64,000 nt of DNA from Sorangium cellulosum (GTDB lineage: Bacteria; Myxococcota_A; Polyangia; Polyangiales; Polyangiaceae), in assembly GCF_002950945.1 (NCBI RefSeq), contig NZ_CP012673.1:3348001-3412000 (forward strand). Reading direction: 5' to 3'. This document shows, piece after piece, positions 33,231 through 42,271 of this stretch. Under the pieces are notes generated by a model. It saw only the letters and a program-made list of their open reading frames with translations, was not told the DNA's origin and searched no databases. The position numbers and the translations under genes are program-made. How positions within the stretch are numbered: position 1 is the stretch's first letter; every line of letters begins with the position of its first letter.

Positions 33231-34144
33231 ATGAAGTCGATCCGGTCGGTGCACATCCGGGCATGGCTCGCCGACATGCTCCGGAAGAACGCAGCGCCCG
33301 GCCGCGGTCACAAGACGGCACCGAAGCGGAAGCTCGGCGAGCAGACGATCAAGAACACGCTGAACCTGCTGCGGTGCTGCCTCGACGCCGCCATGGAGGC
33401 GGAGATCATCCCGGACAACCCAGCGAAGGAGGTGCACCTACCCGACAAGCCGCGAAGGTGCGGCAGACGTTCGATCCGTGGACCTACCTGCTGCCGGCCG
33501 AGCAGGACCGGCTGGTCACGACGGAGGCGCCGCAGGGAGACCCCGACCTGCCTGACCTCGTCGCCTTCGCCCTGTGGACCGGCGTGCGCGAGGGCGAGCA
33601 GTGGAATCTGGAGCTCCGCGACGTTCACGCCCACGAGGAGCACCCCTACGTCGTGATCCGCTTCGGCAAGCGGCGCGGCAGCCACTCGACGAAGAGCGGC
33701 CGGATCCGCCGGGTGCCCCTGATGGGCCTCGCGTTCGACGCGACGTTGCGGCAACTGGAGCGGCTCGCGGCAGGCCGACCGAACGAGCACGCGCTGCTCT
33801 GGCCGACGCTGCGCGGCGCGCGCCGGCAGGGCAAGGCGCCGCGGCACTGGTCCACGTTCCTGGAGGCGGCGGCGCTCGTTCCGGCCGAGCGGCACGAGGG
33901 GCGCCCGGTCCCGCTGGCACGACCTCCGGCACACCTGCGCGTCGTCGCTGGTCTCCGGATGGCGCGGCAGGCGGTGGGCACTGGAGGAGATCAAGGAGCT
34001 CCTCGGGCACCGCTCGACCTCCACCACCCAGCGCTACGCCCACCTGGCCAAGAGCGCCTTGTACGAGGCCGCCCGGGAGATGGGCGTCGCCGGGCGATCG
34101 CCCTACGACTTCCGGGGCCGGCCGAGATCCTCAACTATTTCCAG
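33231..34144 (+). pseudogene. Tyrosine recombinase (integrase) with two frameshifts
   Basis: The N-terminal core-binding part (AWLADMLRKN...TIKNTLNLLRCCLDAAMEAEIIPDNPAKEV) is in one frame to about 33455. The catalytic middle (TFDPWTYLLPAEQDRLV...LVAFALWTGVREGEQWNLELRDV) is in a second frame to about 33905. The C-terminal catalytic box (HDLRHTCAS, LGHRSTSTTQRYAHL with nucleophile Tyr) is back in the first frame. One base lost and one gained would explain this. The family catalyses site-specific integration. It reads toward tRNA-Arg and stops being recognisable at its 3' end, the usual place for an integrase beside its attachment site. With no clear stop and a missing N-terminus it is treated as dead; sequencing error is the alternative. 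Confidence 0.8.
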
Positions 34145-34217
34145 CGCCCCCGAGACGACTCGAACGTCCGACCAACGGTTTAGGAAACCGCTGCTCTATC
34201 CACTGAGCTACGGGGGC
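34145..34217 (-). tRNA. tRNA-Arg (anticodon CCT)
   Basis: Cloverleaf on the minus strand: acceptor GCCCCCG/CGGGGGC, D arm GCTC...GAGC, anticodon stem closing the loop TTCCTAA (CCT), T arm with TTCGAGT, discriminator G. The CCA end is not encoded, unlike the tRNA-Pro in this window. It reads AGG. It is the probable integration target of the adjacent integrase. Confidence 0.96.
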
Positions 34218-34742
34218 AAGAGGGCGCTACCGGCGCCGGACCCTGGCACACCTCGCCCCATGCTTCAAGTCAGATCCCCGGTCCGTGCCGCTCGCCCGGT
34301 TTGCTCTCGGCTCGCCCGTCGCTCCCTGCGCTTGCCGAGGCGCCATCCAGCAGCGCCGCCGGACCTCCGGGGGGATCGCGCCAGGCACGACGGGCGACGA
34401 GGCGGACGTGTGGCGGAGCGCGCGCCAGCTCAGCGAGGGGGATCGTGGCGCCGCGCCGGGACGAGGCTGGCTGCGTGGGGCGAAGGCGTTGCCGCTCCGC
34501 CGGAATCTTTCAACTGGACGGGCGTCCGGAGGCTCCGGGTTGAAGTTCAATTCAGCCAGGCGGCTGTCGACAGGCTCCGGTTTGAGTTTCAATTCAGCCG
34601 TCGCGCTGCGCGAGGAGTGACGCTGGACCAGGCGCCGCCTCCTCGCCGCCTCCACAGCCTCCGCGTCCTGTGCATCGGACACGGGACGCCACGACGGCCA
34701 CCCGCACGAGCCGACCTGGCCTGGAGTCCACCACCGCAGGCG
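34218..34742. repeat. Gene-poor stretch with 42-bp-period repeat
   Basis: The clearest content is a two-copy imperfect repeat with 42-base period at 34531-34557 and 34573-34599, each copy holding GGCTCCGG and AATTCAGCC; a third, weaker copy may precede it. On the minus strand the repeat reads as a 14-residue peptide repeat (AELKLKPEPVDSR / AELNFNPEPPDAR) inside an open frame at about 34227-34682. That frame could be a small gene, but its remainder looks like noise, so no CDS is called. Confidence 0.5.
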
Positions 34743-35480
34743 CTACTTCTGGCACTCGATCAGGATGACCGGGGGGTCCTCGATCATGTCGCTCCAGAAC
34801 TCCTTGCCATCCCTTGCCTCGATCTCGGGGGGCACGACCAGGCCGTGCCACGTCACGGCGCGGAACCCGGCGGCCTTGAGCGCCTGCTCGTACGTCTCCT
34901 GGCAGAAGCAGCGGAACGTGATGTCAATCCAGGACCGCTCGTCGATTCGCAGCGCGAGGCCGACCGGATCGCCGTCGCCCACCGGCAGGGACACCTTGAA
35001 ATCGATGCCGTACTTGCGATACCTCGCGGCGTGGGGGGCCCACTTGCCGCAGTTCTCGTTGATCGTGACGAAGCGCTGGCCAGGCTTGAGGTTCTCGTAG
35101 ACGACCTGACCCATCCTCACGAGCGCGTCCGGCGACTCGGCGTAGTTCAGGAGGAAGACGGCGGTCACCAGATCGAACTCGCCGAGCTTTCCAAGCTGCT
35201 CCACGGCGCTGCAGACGTACTCGATCCCGAGCGGGCGCCGCTCCTCCTGGTCGCGGGCCAGACGGATCATCTCTTCAGAGATGTCCACCCCGACGGTGCG
35301 CCCCGCGCCGAGCTGCTTCAGCTTCCGGGTATTGAAGCCCTCTCCGCACGCGAGGTCGAGGACAGACATCCCGTCCACGGCCCCGAGCCGGCCTAACAGC
35401 GTGTGCTCGAATACGTCGAATGCCACGAGTCGCTTGGCCCTCTGGTATTCCTCGGCGATGGCATCGTACTGGGTCGGCAT
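34743..35480 (-). CDS. SAM-dependent methyltransferase
   Basis: 245 residues from MPTQYDAIAEEYQRAK. It is a class I methyltransferase: VLDLACGEGFNTRKL is the glycine-rich SAM loop, VGVDIS holds the acidic residue for the ribose, and FDLVTAVFLLNYA is motif IV. The C-terminal part (ITFRCFCQETYEQALKAAGFRAV) resembles small-molecule methyltransferases. The substrate is unknown. It is monocistronic and lies next to the tRNA-Arg integration region. Confidence 0.9.
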   Translation of the reverse strand: MPTQYDAIAEEYQRAKRLVAFDVFEHTLLGRLGAVDGMSVLDLACGEGFNTRKLKQLGAGRTVGVDISEEMIRLARDQEERRPLGIEYVCSAVEQLGKLGEFDLVTAVFLLNYAESPDALVRMGQVVYENLKPGQRFVTINENCGKWAPHAARYRKYGIDFKVSLPVGDGDPVGLALRIDERSWIDITFRCFCQETYEQALKAAGFRAVTWHGLVVPPEIEARDGKEFWSDMIEDPPVILIECQK

Positions 35481-35497
35481 CGAAGGTCCTCGAAGGC

Positions 35498-35872
35498 ATG
35501 AAGAAGAGCTCGGCATGCGCTGCGTTGTCGCGCCGTGCGCCTCAGCGCGCAAGCATCCTACACGCTGGCGTGGCGCGAGGCCACGGCCGCGACAGCCCTC
35601 TCGGCTGCGCGCTTGGCGTGCATCGCGGTGCTGACGAGGATCAAAGAGCGAGGGAGTCGTTCAGGCGGGACGAGCGCGCAGCGGGCCTGTCCGACAAGGC
35701 GCGCTGGAAGGCGCTGCGCGCGCTCGCTCGGGGCGGCGAGCGGAAGTTCAACGACGGCCCGGGCGCGACGCTGCTGGACGCGCATGCGGTGAAGGCGATG
35801 GCCGCGGCGGGGAAGACGCGGGAGTTCTGCGATCTGGTGGTGCAGCTGCTTAAGGCGTTTCTCGCCGGTTGA
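35498..35872 (+). CDS. Possible small protein or gene remnant
   Basis: 124 residues from the first ATG. Only the second half (SDKARWKALRALARGGERKFNDGPGATLLDAHAVKAM...FCDLVVQLLKAFLAG) has convincing composition and strong GC bias at third positions, so the true gene may begin near 35640 or be a 3' remnant. The family is not recognised. Confidence 0.3.
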   Translation: MKKSSACAALSRRAPQRASILHAGVARGHGRDSPLGCALGVHRGADEDQRARESFRRDERAAGLSDKARWKALRALARGGERKFNDGPGATLLDAHAVKAMAAAGKTREFCDLVVQLLKAFLAG

Positions 35873-35906
35873 GCTGCCATGCAGGGCGTGCACGCCCGGG
35901 AGCCGT

Positions 35907-36272
35907 TCACCCCGTCGCGCGCTCGGCCCGCTGTCTCGCCCGCTCCAGGTCCTCGTCGCTCGGCATGGCCGGCGTGTTGTCGCGCCGATCGCCTTCCTGT
36001 TCCGCGGCGAGCCCCGGACCCATCCCGGGGCGGAACTGCGCCTCGGCGAGCGACCGCGGCCGGCTGGTCGGCGTCGCCGGCTTCAGCGCCGGCGGCTCGA
36101 GCTGCGACGAGCGAACCGCCTCCGGCTCGATCGGCACCCCCGGCCCGGGTGTCTGCGGCAGCGGGGCGGACCCATCCGGCACCGGAGCCGCTTCATTGCG
36201 CTCCAGCGGCGCGCCGCCGGTCCTGGGCTCCATGGCGCCCGGCTCCCCTGCGTTCGATTGATTCCAGCTCAT
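35907..36272 (-). CDS. Small disordered hypothetical protein
   Basis: 121 residues starting at MSWNQSNAGEPGAMEPRTGG. A strong ribosome-binding site, AGGAGG, ends 4 bases upstream of the ATG and fixes this start. The protein is Pro/Glu-rich with no hydrophobic segment, so it is probably intrinsically disordered, apart from a C-terminal helix (SDEDLERARQRAERATG). No family is recognised. Confidence 0.6.
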   Translation of the reverse strand: MSWNQSNAGEPGAMEPRTGGAPLERNEAAPVPDGSAPLPQTPGPGVPIEPEAVRSSQLEPPALKPATPTSRPRSLAEAQFRPGMGPGLAAEQEGDRRDNTPAMPSDEDLERARQRAERATG

Positions 36273-36562
36273 ACAACCTCCTGAGAGGCGCACCTGGGAC
36301 CGTGAGGCCACCATCGCCAGTGTGGCTCTTTGCCTCATCGCGCCCCCTGCCGTCGGCAGCCTCCGCTGCACGCCATGGATTGAGCTACTCCTCCGAGGCC
36401 CCGTGTGTGTCGTTGGGCTCAGCGAAGAGAGCACCACGACCGGATCCGTTCGATGGACTACAGGCCCCGTGGGGGAGCGCTCGCCGCGCGACGGGAGCTC
36501 CCCCAGGCGCCGCTCAGCTCGGCACGGCCTCCACCAGCCGACCGTTCACCCCGCTCCCGGTC

Positions 36563-37405
36563 TCATGGCGCGACGAGCTCAACCTGCGTCTCGCTCGGAT
36601 CGATCCCGCGCAGCACCGCCGCCCCGTGCGCCCCTGCGCGGCGGCACCCCTCCTCGACGGAGAGCCCGTGGGCCAGAAAGAAGGTGAGGGCCCCGGCGAA
36701 GCTGTCGCCGGCGCCGTAATCCCCGACAACCCTGTCCGGCGCCGGCGGCGCATCGATCAGCTCGGTCCCCCCTCGCCGGAACACGCGGACAGGCCGCGGT
36801 CCATCGGTGAGCACCAGCGCTCCAGGGCAGGGATCGTACGTGTCGAGCGCCGCGTTCTCGCGCGGATCCGCGACGCTGCCGAGGATCACGTCCGGCGCCA
36901 CCGCCGCCGCCCGGAGCACCGCGCTCCGGCGGGCCGTGACCACGAGCCGCCGCGCGGCGCGCGCGAGGCGCAGGCTCTCGGGGTCGGCGCCGGTGAAGTA
37001 CACGGCGTCGCAGCCGGCCAGGATCGACCACGGCAAAGGATCCGTCGCCGCCGGCTGGAGCGGGCTCTCGGTGACGAAGATCGTGCGGCGGCCCTCCGGG
37101 TCGACCACGATCACCACGCGCGGATGGTCCACGGCGCGCACCGCGGCGTGTACGTGGACGCGCCCCGGCGCGACCCGGAGGCGCGCCTCGACGGCCCGCG
37201 CCGCCTCGTCGCGCCCGATCGCCGTGAACAGGTGGATCTCGGCGTCGCTCCGGCAGAGCTGCGCGAAGGCGAGGCCGCCGCCCCCGCCCGCCAGGAAGCG
37301 CGTCTCGCGCAGGTGGAGGATGTCCCCGGGTCGCAGGAGGCCCTCGATACGTCCGAGCGTCACGTGCTCGACGTGGCCGACGACGGCGATGCGCGGCGCT
37401 GTCAT
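36563..37405 (-). CDS. PfkB-family carbohydrate/nucleoside kinase
   Basis: 280 residues from MTAPRIAVVGHVEH; an in-frame ATG at 37417 is an equally possible start. It belongs to the ribokinase/PfkB family: an N-terminal GHVEHVTLGRIE strand, a glycine-rich segment LAGGGGGLAFA, and the C-terminal signature VVGDYGAGDSFAGAL whose Asp is the catalytic base. These enzymes phosphorylate sugars or nucleosides with ATP. It is divergent from a sugar porter, which suggests uptake and phosphorylation of the same sugar. The substrate is not predictable. Confidence 0.88.
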   Translation of the reverse strand: MTAPRIAVVGHVEHVTLGRIEGLLRPGDILHLRETRFLAGGGGGLAFAQLCRSDAEIHLFTAIGRDEAARAVEARLRVAPGRVHVHAAVRAVDHPRVVIVVDPEGRRTIFVTESPLQPAATDPLPWSILAGCDAVYFTGADPESLRLARAARRLVVTARRSAVLRAAAVAPDVILGSVADPRENAALDTYDPCPGALVLTDGPRPVRVFRRGGTELIDAPPAPDRVVGDYGAGDSFAGALTFFLAHGLSVEEGCRRAGAHGAAVLRGIDPSETQVELVAP

Positions 37406-37440
37406 ACCGCGCGACATACCACGGCCCGGTCCCGCCGAGC

Positions 37441-37498
37441 GCGCGCCAGCCGGGCGCACGCGGCCCGGAGCGCGCCAGCCGGGCGCACGCGGCCCGGA
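37441..37498. repeat. Perfect 29-bp direct duplication in divergent promoter
   Basis: Two exact head-to-tail copies of a 29-base sequence beginning GCGCGCCAGCCGGGCGCACG (37441-37469 and 37470-37498) fill the space between the kinase and the sugar porter. This could be a duplicated regulator-binding site or simple slippage. Confidence 0.85.
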
Positions 37499-37551
37499 AC
37501 GCCGCCGAGGCGCCCGCCGCACCCCGGCACACTTCGTGGTTCACCGGGCGC

Positions 37552-38970
37552 ATGGGAGAGCCCGCCGTGCAGCCGGGAGACGGCCCCGGCGAGAAGCACA
37601 CACCCACCACCCGGGTCGCGCTCCTCGCGTCCGTGGCCGCGCTCGGCGGCTTCCTGTTCGGGTTCGACACCGCCGTGGTCAACGGCGCCGTCGGCGCGCT
37701 GGAGAAGGTGTTCTCTGCGGACGCGGCCGCGGTCGGCCTCTCGGTGTCCTCGGCGCTGCTCGGCGCGGCCGCCGGCGCGGTGCTCGCGGGCAGGCTGGCC
37801 GACCGCCACGGCCGGACGCGGACCATGGTGGCGACCGCGCTGCTCTTCGTCGCCAGCGCGGCGGGCTCGGGGGCGGCGATGTCGCCCTGGGGCTTCAGCG
37901 CGTGGCGGGCGCTCGGCGGCGTCGCCATCGGCGCGGCCAGCGTCGTCGCCCCGGCGTACATCGCGGAGATCGCGCCGGCTCACCTGCGCGGCCGCCTCGG
38001 ATCGCTCCAGCAGCTCGCGATTGTCGTCGGCATCTTCGTCGCCCTGCTCGGCGATTACACCATCGCGAGCGCCGCGGGCTCGGCGACGAGCCCGCTCTGG
38101 CTCGGCGCGAGCGCGTGGCGGTGGATGTTCTGGAGCGCGATCCCTCCCGCGGTGCTCTACGGGATCGGCTCGCTCCTGATCCCCGAGTCCCCGCGCTACC
38201 TCGTGGCGAAAGGGCGCATGGACGAGGCGCTCGCCGTGCTCCGCGGCCTGCTCGGCGCCTCGGCCGCCGCCGCGAAGCTCCGCGACGTCCACCGGACGCT
38301 CTCGTCCGAGCGCCGCCCCAGGCTCGCCGACCTGCGAGGGCCCTCCGGACTGCTGCCCATCGTCTGGATCGGCGTCGGCCTCTCGGCGTTCCAGCAGCTC
38401 GTGGGCATCAACGTCATCTTCTATTACTCGAGCGTCCTCTGGCAGGCCGTCGGGTTCTCCGAGCGGAGCTCCCTCGCCATCACGGTGATCACCGGCGTCA
38501 CGAACATCGCGACCACCCTCGTCGCCATCGCGACCGTCGACCGCGTCGGGCGCAGGCCGCTGCTCCTCGCGGGCTCCGTCGGCATGACACTCACGCTCGG
38601 CGCCATGGCGGTCGTGTTCGGCACGGCCGGCGTCGACGCCGCCAGTAACCCCGTCCTGAGGGGCGCCGCCGGCCCCGTCGCGCTGCTCTCGGCCAACCTC
38701 TATGTCTTCTGCTTCGGGGCCTCCTGGGGGCCGGTGACGTGGGTGCTGCTCGGGGAGATGTTCAACAACCGCATCCGCGCCCTCGCCCTCTCGATCGCGG
38801 CCGCCGCGCAATGGCTGGCGAACTTCCTCGTGAGCGCGACCTTCCCCGCGCTGAAGCTGGCCGGACTGGGCGTCGCTTACGGGCTCTACACCGCCGCCGC
38901 GGCCGCCTCGCTGGCGTTCGTCGTCGCCTTCATCCCCGAAACGAAGGGCAAGGAGCTCGAGGACATGTGA
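37552..38970 (+). CDS. MFS sugar porter
   Basis: 472 residues, the normal length for the sugar porter branch of the major facilitator superfamily, with 12 predicted membrane spans. Family marks in order: GFLFGFDTAVVNGAV in TM1, the loop 2-3 motif GRLADRHGRT, PESPRYL after TM6, VGRRPLL in the mirrored loop, and PETKGKELEDM at the C-terminus. It imports a sugar by proton symport or facilitated diffusion in the inner membrane. It is divergent from a PfkB kinase and 222 bases upstream of a secreted mannanase, consistent with use of mannan-derived sugars. Confidence 0.93.
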   Translation: MGEPAVQPGDGPGEKHTPTTRVALLASVAALGGFLFGFDTAVVNGAVGALEKVFSADAAAVGLSVSSALLGAAAGAVLAGRLADRHGRTRTMVATALLFVASAAGSGAAMSPWGFSAWRALGGVAIGAASVVAPAYIAEIAPAHLRGRLGSLQQLAIVVGIFVALLGDYTIASAAGSATSPLWLGASAWRWMFWSAIPPAVLYGIGSLLIPESPRYLVAKGRMDEALAVLRGLLGASAAAAKLRDVHRTLSSERRPRLADLRGPSGLLPIVWIGVGLSAFQQLVGINVIFYYSSVLWQAVGFSERSSLAITVITGVTNIATTLVAIATVDRVGRRPLLLAGSVGMTLTLGAMAVVFGTAGVDAASNPVLRGAAGPVALLSANLYVFCFGASWGPVTWVLLGEMFNNRIRALALSIAAAAQWLANFLVSATFPALKLAGLGVAYGLYTAAAAASLAFVVAFIPETKGKELEDM

Positions 38971-39080
38971 TGTCCCCGGGCGAGGCGCGAGCAGGGGATC
39001 CACCGAGCGCCCCGCCGCCGGCCGGCGCGGCGACCGACGTCGACCAACCCGGCGCGGCACCTCGCCTTTTTACTTGGCTG

Positions 39081-39107
39081 TTGACACTGAACCGCTTAAG
39101 CGGTTCA
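39081..39107 (+). promoter_or_regulatory. Promoter with 20-bp palindromic operator before mannanase
   Basis: TTGACA at 39081-39086 is followed by a perfect 20-bp palindrome TGAACCGCTTAAGCGGTTCA (39088-39107). This fills the space where RNA polymerase would contact the promoter. The shape (two half-sites with a central TTAA) fits a dimeric sugar-responsive repressor such as a LacI-type protein; the regulator itself is not in the window. Confidence 0.7.
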
Positions 39108-39192
39108 CTGATTTCTGTTCCTTGCACTTTCACAGGGCCGGGTCCCTGGCGATGTTTCCCTGGCGGCCCGGAACAGTCGCAGGAAAGAACCC

Positions 39193-41076
39193 ATGAAGTC
39201 TATCCAGCTCACTTCGCGCTTCTCTGCCGCATTGATCATGTGCTTGACCGCCGCGTGCGGCGGCTCCTCGGACGACACCCCCCCGCCGGGAGACACACCG
39301 CCGGGAGACACGCCGCCCGGGGACACGCCGCCGGTGGACATGCCGCCGGTGGACACGCCGCCCGGGGACATGCCGCCGGGGGATGAGGATCCGCCGCCGG
39401 CCACGCCGAGGACCGAGCTGCTCGACGATCTCCGGAACGCGTCGAAGGCCGGCAAGTTCCGGTTCGGGCAGGAGAACGGCATCCTGTGGGGGATGTACGA
39501 TCCGGACACGACGAAGTTCGTGGGGACCGACACCTGGTTCTGGAACTTCGCGTCCCCGGCCAGCAATGGCGAGCGGGCCTGGACGTCGGACGCCGCGGCC
39601 GTCGTGGGGAAGAACCCCGGGCTGCTCGGCCTCTCCCTCGACGCGATGGTCTTCGACCCGGTCCCCTGGAATCGCCGGGCGGTCTTCGCGAAGTCGGCGG
39701 TCTATACCCTGGAGCAGCCGGGCGGCATCGTGACCATGGACTGGCACACGCCCTCGTGCGACTACGACATCACCCGCTCCGATTTCGCGGCCGACATCGC
39801 GACGCCGCTCGCGACCGTGTCGGTCGACGGCGTCGACGTCCCGATCCACGCCGCGGGCGGCGGCAACCCGTTCTATGCCGAGGCGGGCTACTCGCGCTCC
39901 ATCGAAGGCCGCGCGGACATCCCGGAGGGCCTGACGTGCATCTGCAAGATTGCCAATGACGTGCCGATCGAGAACGGCACCCACGCCGGGCTCTCGGCGC
40001 GCACGTGGCTCGTGGCCCACGCGAAGTACGTCGCCCAGTTCTTCCGCGAGAACGGGCTCGCCGGCAAGCCGATCATCCTGAGGCCGTTCCACGAGCACAC
40101 CGGCGGCTGGTTCTGGTGGGGGCAGCCTTACTGGAACTGCGAGGGGCTGCTCGGCGGCCAGCCGGCCGTCACCGGGCCCGACGCGTACCGCGCCGCATAC
40201 CGCACCTTCGCCGAGACCCTCCGCAAAGAGCCGGGGATGGAGAACATCATCTTCGCGTACTCGACCGACAAGCTGAGGCCGCTCACCAACAGGACGGTGT
40301 CGGCCGCCGAGAAGAAGATCAGGGATCCGGAAGGCTTCGCCCGCGACCTGCTCCGCGCCCGCCTCGTCGAGGAGCTCTCCGCGATCGGCGCGGCGTACGA
40401 GAGCCCGCCCGCCCAGGCGATCCTCGATCACAACGGCGCGCCGCCGTCCAGCCTGCTCGAGGCGTACTACCTCGAGGCGTACCCCGGCGACGACCTGATC
40501 GACCTCGTCGGCGTCGATCTCTATTATCCGGTCGAGCGCGCGGCGACGCCGGCCGATCTCGAGGACATGAAGTCGTTCGCAGGCGCCGTCGCGGCGGTCG
40601 CCGAGGCCCACGACAAGGTCCACGCGCTGACGGAGACGGGCACGTACCGGATGAACCTGCTCCACCGGGTGAGCCAGTGGACGTCGGGCGGCACGCTCGC
40701 GCTGTACCCGGCGGCCTACGTGAGCGAGTGGCACGACAAGCTGTTCGATCAGAGCCTGAAGGCAGAGTTCCTGTCGAACTACGGCCTCATCGGGGCGTCC
40801 GCCGTCGCGCTCTCCGCGGCCGAGGTCGCGGGCATGTTCCCGGGGGCGGGGCAGGGCAAGGTCACGGAGGACTGGTACAACGAGCACCTCCTCGAGATCG
40901 CGAAGAGCAGCGGCGTCTCCTACGTGCTGACGTGGCAGACCTACTTCCACGGCGAGGGCGCTGACGCCAAGCCCTCTTACTACTACGTTCCGTTCCCGGG
41001 CCACCCCGAGGAAGAGAACTTCCGCCGCTTCGCGGAGGACCCCGCGGCCTGCTTCGACGGCGCCACCTGCGAGTAG
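39193..41076 (+). CDS. Secreted GH26 beta-mannanase lipoprotein
   Basis: 627 residues. AGGAAAG precedes the ATG. A lipoprotein signal peptide (MKSIQLTSRFSAALIMCLTAAC, lipobox LTAAC) anchors it to the envelope. It is followed by a linker of PPGDT-type repeats (about 30-65). The catalytic domain is glycoside hydrolase family 26: RPFHEHTGGWFWWG carries the acid/base E301, and TETGTYR carries the nucleophile E481. The enzyme should cut beta-1,4-mannan outside the cell. It is preceded by a sugar porter and a palindromic operator, pointing to an inducible mannan-use locus. It is longer than a bare GH26 domain, with extra sequence around 160-260 and at the C-terminus. Confidence 0.92.
   Translation: MKSIQLTSRFSAALIMCLTAACGGSSDDTPPPGDTPPGDTPPGDTPPVDMPPVDTPPGDMPPGDEDPPPATPRTELLDDLRNASKAGKFRFGQENGILWGMYDPDTTKFVGTDTWFWNFASPASNGERAWTSDAAAVVGKNPGLLGLSLDAMVFDPVPWNRRAVFAKSAVYTLEQPGGIVTMDWHTPSCDYDITRSDFAADIATPLATVSVDGVDVPIHAAGGGNPFYAEAGYSRSIEGRADIPEGLTCICKIANDVPIENGTHAGLSARTWLVAHAKYVAQFFRENGLAGKPIILRPFHEHTGGWFWWGQPYWNCEGLLGGQPAVTGPDAYRAAYRTFAETLRKEPGMENIIFAYSTDKLRPLTNRTVSAAEKKIRDPEGFARDLLRARLVEELSAIGAAYESPPAQAILDHNGAPPSSLLEAYYLEAYPGDDLIDLVGVDLYYPVERAATPADLEDMKSFAGAVAAVAEAHDKVHALTETGTYRMNLLHRVSQWTSGGTLALYPAAYVSEWHDKLFDQSLKAEFLSNYGLIGASAVALSAAEVAGMFPGAGQGKVTEDWYNEHLLEIAKSSGVSYVLTWQTYFHGEGADAKPSYYYVPFPGHPEEENFRRFAEDPAACFDGATCE
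39283..39390 (+). repeat. 15-bp repeats encoding a PPGDT linker
   Basis: About seven units of CCGCCGGGAGACACA-like sequence encode PPGDT/PPVDM repeats between the lipobox and the catalytic domain of the mannanase. It is a flexible surface linker that probably varies in length between strains. Confidence 0.85.
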
Positions 41077-41217
41077 GCGTCGCAGCGACAGCGGCGCGGC
41101 AGGCAACTCCCCACCAACCCAGCTCGTCCAGCGCCGGCGCGTGCGCAAGCGCGCCGCGCCGCTCGGCCTCTGTTCGTTCGCGCTGCCGTCGATGCCGGCG
41201 CCCGCCTGGGGCGGGGT

Positions 41218-42153
41218 TCAGGCTCCGCCGCTCGAGGCGGCGGCCTTTCTCCCCGAGACGAGGTAAGTGATCGCGCCGCCGGCGCTCGAGTACGTGCCCT
41301 CGGCGATCGCCTCCGCCCTCCGGCGTGACGCCGCCATCGCCGCCGCCCATGCGCCCTCGAAGGAGCGCTCCTCGCCGCCCCCGGCGATGAAATAACGGAG
41401 CGTGTCCGCCCGGCTCCAGATCCAGAACTCGCGGCGGGCGAAGTCGGAGATCTCCTCGACGGTCGCGCGTTGCTCCGCGGAGGTATAGGGAGGCAGCACC
41501 AGGCTCGCCTTGTCATTGAGGTGCACCTGGATGTCGGTGAGCCCGCGCTCGGCGAAGAGCGCGGGGAGGAGCTCGCCGATCGAGTTGTGCCCCTCTCCCA
41601 GCGCGGCTTTGCCCCGCTCGCATAGGAGCTGCATGTGGACGAGCGCGAGGACCTGGTCCACCGGCGCGTGCACCATCGCCGCGTTGAGCAGGGTGTCGGC
41701 CACGTTGTTCGGCTCGGCGACGGCAACCAGTCCGCCCGGCTTCACGACGCGGATCATGTCGGCGAGCATGACGCCCGGGTCCGCGGCGTGGATCAGCACC
41801 GTCTGGCACGTCACCAGGTCGAAGCGGTCGCGCTCGAACGGCAGCTGCTCGGCGACCCCGACCTGGTAGCGGAACCGCTCGGCCTCCCCGCGCGCCGCCG
41901 CGCGCTCTGCGGCCTTGGCGACCCAGAACGGGTCGCGATCGACGCCCGTGATGCGCGCCTCCCCGGGCAACACGCCGCCGAGCACGCGCCCCCAGTGCCC
42001 GACGCCGCACCCGACGTCGAGGACCTCGCGGACCTGGTCGAGGCGCCACCGCCGCGCGAGCAGCGCGACGTAATCGGGGTTCCACCAGTTATCGCGCGTG
42101 TCGCCGAAGTACTCGGCCGAATGCGACGGGTGCTCGACGAACTCGTTTCCCAT
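41218..42153 (-). CDS. SAM-dependent methyltransferase
   Basis: 311 residues; AGGAGGGG lies 7 bases upstream of the ATG. It is a class I methyltransferase with VLDVGCGVGHWG (SAM loop), ITGVDRD (ribose acid), FDLVTCQTVLIHAADPG and VKPGGLVAVAEPNN. The C-terminal third is helical and substrate-binding. The substrate is unknown. The gene starts about 120 bases after the end of the alpha/beta hydrolase gene on the same strand, so the two may form a small operon. Confidence 0.9.
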   Translation of the reverse strand: MGNEFVEHPSHSAEYFGDTRDNWWNPDYVALLARRWRLDQVREVLDVGCGVGHWGRVLGGVLPGEARITGVDRDPFWVAKAAERAAARGEAERFRYQVGVAEQLPFERDRFDLVTCQTVLIHAADPGVMLADMIRVVKPGGLVAVAEPNNVADTLLNAAMVHAPVDQVLALVHMQLLCERGKAALGEGHNSIGELLPALFAERGLTDIQVHLNDKASLVLPPYTSAEQRATVEEISDFARREFWIWSRADTLRYFIAGGGEERSFEGAWAAAMAASRRRAEAIAEGTYSSAGGAITYLVSGRKAAASSGGA

Positions 42154-42271
42154 GACGACGCCCCTCCTGACGGGCGCGGGCCTCCACCTGCCGCCGCCGG
42201 CCTGTCGCCTTAAGACGAGGCCGCGGCGCTCTTCCTGGTCACAGAGCGCCTCGGCGGCGCGCCGTCAACCG

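Noticed and set aside
33034..33321. Minus-strand frame upstream of the integrase (VMCWIDLDAVVARFR end)
   Set aside because: Protein-like only at its very end and split between frames; no family recognised.
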